From NCBI GenBank assembly GCA_035345935.1, contig DAORDK010000001.1, positions 1-64,000 on the forward strand: a DNA stretch of 64,000 nt. The letters are read 5' to 3'. Shown piece by piece: positions 62,774-64,000 of this stretch. Made by a program: the position numbers and the translations under genes. How positions within the stretch are numbered: the stretch's first letter is position 1; every line of letters begins with the position of its first letter. The notes under the pieces are model-generated. The model made no database searches, was not told the DNA's origin, and was given only the letters and a program-made list of their open reading frames with translations. The stretch comes from SSSZ01 sp035345935 (GTDB lineage Bacteria > Pseudomonadota > Gammaproteobacteria > Burkholderiales > Rhodocyclaceae).

Positions 62774-63067
62774 ATGGGCCCCCGGGAACACTACTCCGAA
62801 CTCCTGGTCACTTGGCTCGTCCTGGTGGGCCTCACCCTGGCCAGCCTGGGTCTGGGGCAGTGGTTTCACGGAGCGTCCTGGCTACCTGTGTTGGTCGCCG
62901 CGCTGGTCTGGATCAAGAGTTTCCTCGTAGCGCGCCGATTCATCGAAGCCAACCTTGCCCATCCCTACGTTGCTCGGCTGGTGGCGATCTTCATCGTCAT
63001 CGCTCCCGCAGCGCTGGTGCTCACAGCCTTCTTCGGCCCCACGATCGCCCGCTGGGCAAGCCTGTGA
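62774..63067 (+). CDS. norF: Cytochrome c oxidase subunit IV-like protein (NorF type)
   Basis: 97 residues with three helices: LLVTWLVLVGLTLASLGLG, WLPVLVAALVWIKSFLVARRF and RLVAIFIVIAPAALVLTAFF. Size and position right after the NorE-like gene suggest NorF (COX4_pro superfamily). Function in nitric oxide reduction is inferred from this pairing; small oxidase IV proteins of other oxidases are alternatives. Confidence 0.75.
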   Translation: MGPREHYSELLVTWLVLVGLTLASLGLGQWFHGASWLPVLVAALVWIKSFLVARRFIEANLAHPYVARLVAIFIVIAPAALVLTAFFGPTIARWASL

Positions 63068-63114
63068 TTCCCGCAGCTCCTGCGCCCCGGGGGCAACTCT
63101 GGGGACTGTGGCTA

Positions 63115-63855
63115 TCAGGTCATGTAGTTGCCGCCATTGCAGGCGAAATTCGCACCGGTCGTAAAGCCTGCCGCATCGGTGGCGAGCCATCCGACGATTG
63201 ACGCGATTTCCTCGGGTTTTCCCAGACGCTTGACCGGTATGGTGGAGACGATTTTTTCCAGCACATCTTCGCGAATCGCACGCACCATCTCCGTCCCGAT
63301 ATATCCCGGCGAGACGGTATTGACGGTGACGCCCTTGCTAGCCACCTCCTGGGCAAGGGACATCGTGAATCCATGCATGCCGGCCTTGGCGGTCGAATAG
63401 TTGGTCTGGCCGAACTGGCCGCGCTGCCCGTTCATGGACGATATATTGACGATCCTGCCCCAACCCTGGTCGAGCATGCCGTCGACGACCTGCTTGGTGA
63501 CGAAGAAAAGGGAATTCAAATTGGTGGCGATCACCGCCATCCAATCCTCCACCGACATTTTTCTGAAAACTCCGTCCTTGGTGATTCCGGCGTTATTGAC
63601 CAGAACGCTGACCGTCCCCAGTTCCACTTTGACCTTGTCGAAGGCGGCCTTGGTACTTTCCCATTCGGAAACGTTGCCCTCGGACGCGACGAATTCGAAT
63701 CCGAGTTCCTTCTGTTCTGCCAGCCAGCGGTTCTTGCGCGACGAATTCGGACCGCATCCGGCGACGACTCGAAAACCTTCCCGCGCCAATTGTTGGCAGA
63801 TGGCAGTCCCGATTCCACCCATTCCGCCGGTGACATAGGCAACTCTTTGGCTCAT
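63115..63855 (-). CDS. phbB: Acetoacetyl-CoA reductase
   Basis: 246 residues of the short-chain dehydrogenase family. The cofactor motif is AYVTGGMGGIGTAIC, the NNAG motif is LVNNAGITKDG, the catalytic Ser-Tyr-Lys set is in ISSMNGQRGQFGQTNYSTAKAG, and the end is GANFACNGGNYMT. This is the PhbB/PhaB pattern: NADPH-dependent reduction of acetoacetyl-CoA to 3-hydroxybutyryl-CoA for polyhydroxyalkanoate. CAGGAG precedes the ATG at 63855. No phbA or phbC is in the window. Confidence 0.95.
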   Translation of the reverse strand: MSQRVAYVTGGMGGIGTAICQQLAREGFRVVAGCGPNSSRKNRWLAEQKELGFEFVASEGNVSEWESTKAAFDKVKVELGTVSVLVNNAGITKDGVFRKMSVEDWMAVIATNLNSLFFVTKQVVDGMLDQGWGRIVNISSMNGQRGQFGQTNYSTAKAGMHGFTMSLAQEVASKGVTVNTVSPGYIGTEMVRAIREDVLEKIVSTIPVKRLGKPEEIASIVGWLATDAAGFTTGANFACNGGNYMT

Positions 63856-63889
63856 GATCAATCTCCTGTAATTATGGATTGAATTATGA

Positions 63890-63917
63890 ACTATACTGGA
63901 ATCGGTGTATTGCGCAA
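63890..63917 (-). promoter_or_regulatory. Probable phbB promoter
   Basis: On the minus strand TTGCGC (63912-63917) and TATAGT (63890-63895) are 16 bp apart, ending 35 bp before the phbB ATG. The -10 matches 5 of 6; the -35 is weak. Confidence 0.4.
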
Positions 63918-63934
63918 GGTGCTTCGACGACTGC

Positions 63935-64000
63935 TCAGAGTTGCGCTTCCAATGCCCTGATTTCCTGCGCGGAAGCTCTCTTCACCCCCAGTGCCAAGCG
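63935..64000 (-). CDS. C-terminal end of an unidentified minus-strand gene (cut by window edge)
   Basis: A minus-strand frame entering from the right edge encodes the last 21 residues LALGVKRASAQEIRALEAQL before TGA at 63935. The short helical tail is too small to assign; position upstream of phbB in the same direction hints at a polyhydroxyalkanoate gene. Confidence 0.4.
   Translation of the reverse strand, partial: RLALGVKRASAQEIRALEAQL

Overview
This 64 kb window looks like chromosomal DNA from a high-GC betaproteobacterium, most likely of the Rhodocyclales. That placement rests on gene content and protein style: an ISC operon led by cysE and iscR, phbB-type acetoacetyl-CoA reductase, many hybrid sensor kinases, c-di-GMP enzymes and NorE/NorF-like proteins. 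No rRNA, tRNA, CRISPR array, complete insertion sequence or prophage was recognised. Coding density is very high, and many neighbouring genes overlap by 4 nt.

Layout. 1-5.96 kb: 5' end of gyrA, an amidohydrolase (MTA/SAH deaminase type), an OmpA-like protein with a clear terminator, ubiG-gph, a small secreted protein and prfC. 6-10 kb: a Leu/Ile/Val-type periplasmic binding protein divergent from a double-receiver hybrid histidine kinase. 10-12.4 kb: DAHP synthase and a DUF1015 protein. 12.4-20.4 kb (minus): cysE-iscR-nifS-iscS-iscU-iscA-hscB-hscA-fdx-iscX and a DUF2237 gene. A near-consensus type 1 IscR box lies over the cysE promoter, so the whole Fe-S assembly unit, including cysteine synthesis, is probably under IscR feedback. 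20.5-28 kb: HDOD protein, trmJ, suhB, acyltransferase and a long PutA. 28-34 kb: an HD-GYP response regulator overlapping a 1582-residue kinase (four CBS domains, serial PAS, GAF-like, HK, REC, Hpt). 34-38.6 kb: lplT, tsaB-rimI-UDG, a GltI-like binding protein and a small secreted protein. 38.7-42.5 kb: ompR-envZ, thpR and ispDF. 42.5-45.6 kb: the AmmeMemoRadiSam genes B, A and radical SAM, with a coupled fourth alpha/beta-hydrolase-like gene. 45.6-49.1 kb: binding protein plus hybrid kinase. 49.2-50 kb: a small HD (MESH1-like) hydrolase. 50-53 kb: porin, PstS-like protein and diguanylate cyclase. 53.4-58.2 kb: mfd and chrA. 58.4-60.2 kb: modBC without modA. 60.1-62 kb: an unusual three-gene unit (83-aa protein, secreted HxxxH protein, sirtuin) joined by CTGA and TTGA overlaps. 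62.2-63.1 kb: NorE/NorF-like pair. 63.1-63.9 kb: phbB.

Two themes stand out. First, three separate loci pair an orphan periplasmic binding protein with a membrane signalling enzyme (two hybrid kinases, one GGDEF cyclase) and no transporter permease or ATPase. Second, several downstream genes apparently start at GTG, TTG or even CTG codons embedded in the upstream stop codon, which implies translational coupling. The best candidates for undescribed biology are the sirtuin-linked operon, the fourth gene of the AmmeMemoRadiSam cluster, and the CBS-kinase/HD-GYP pair. All functions are read from sequence motifs without database searches.
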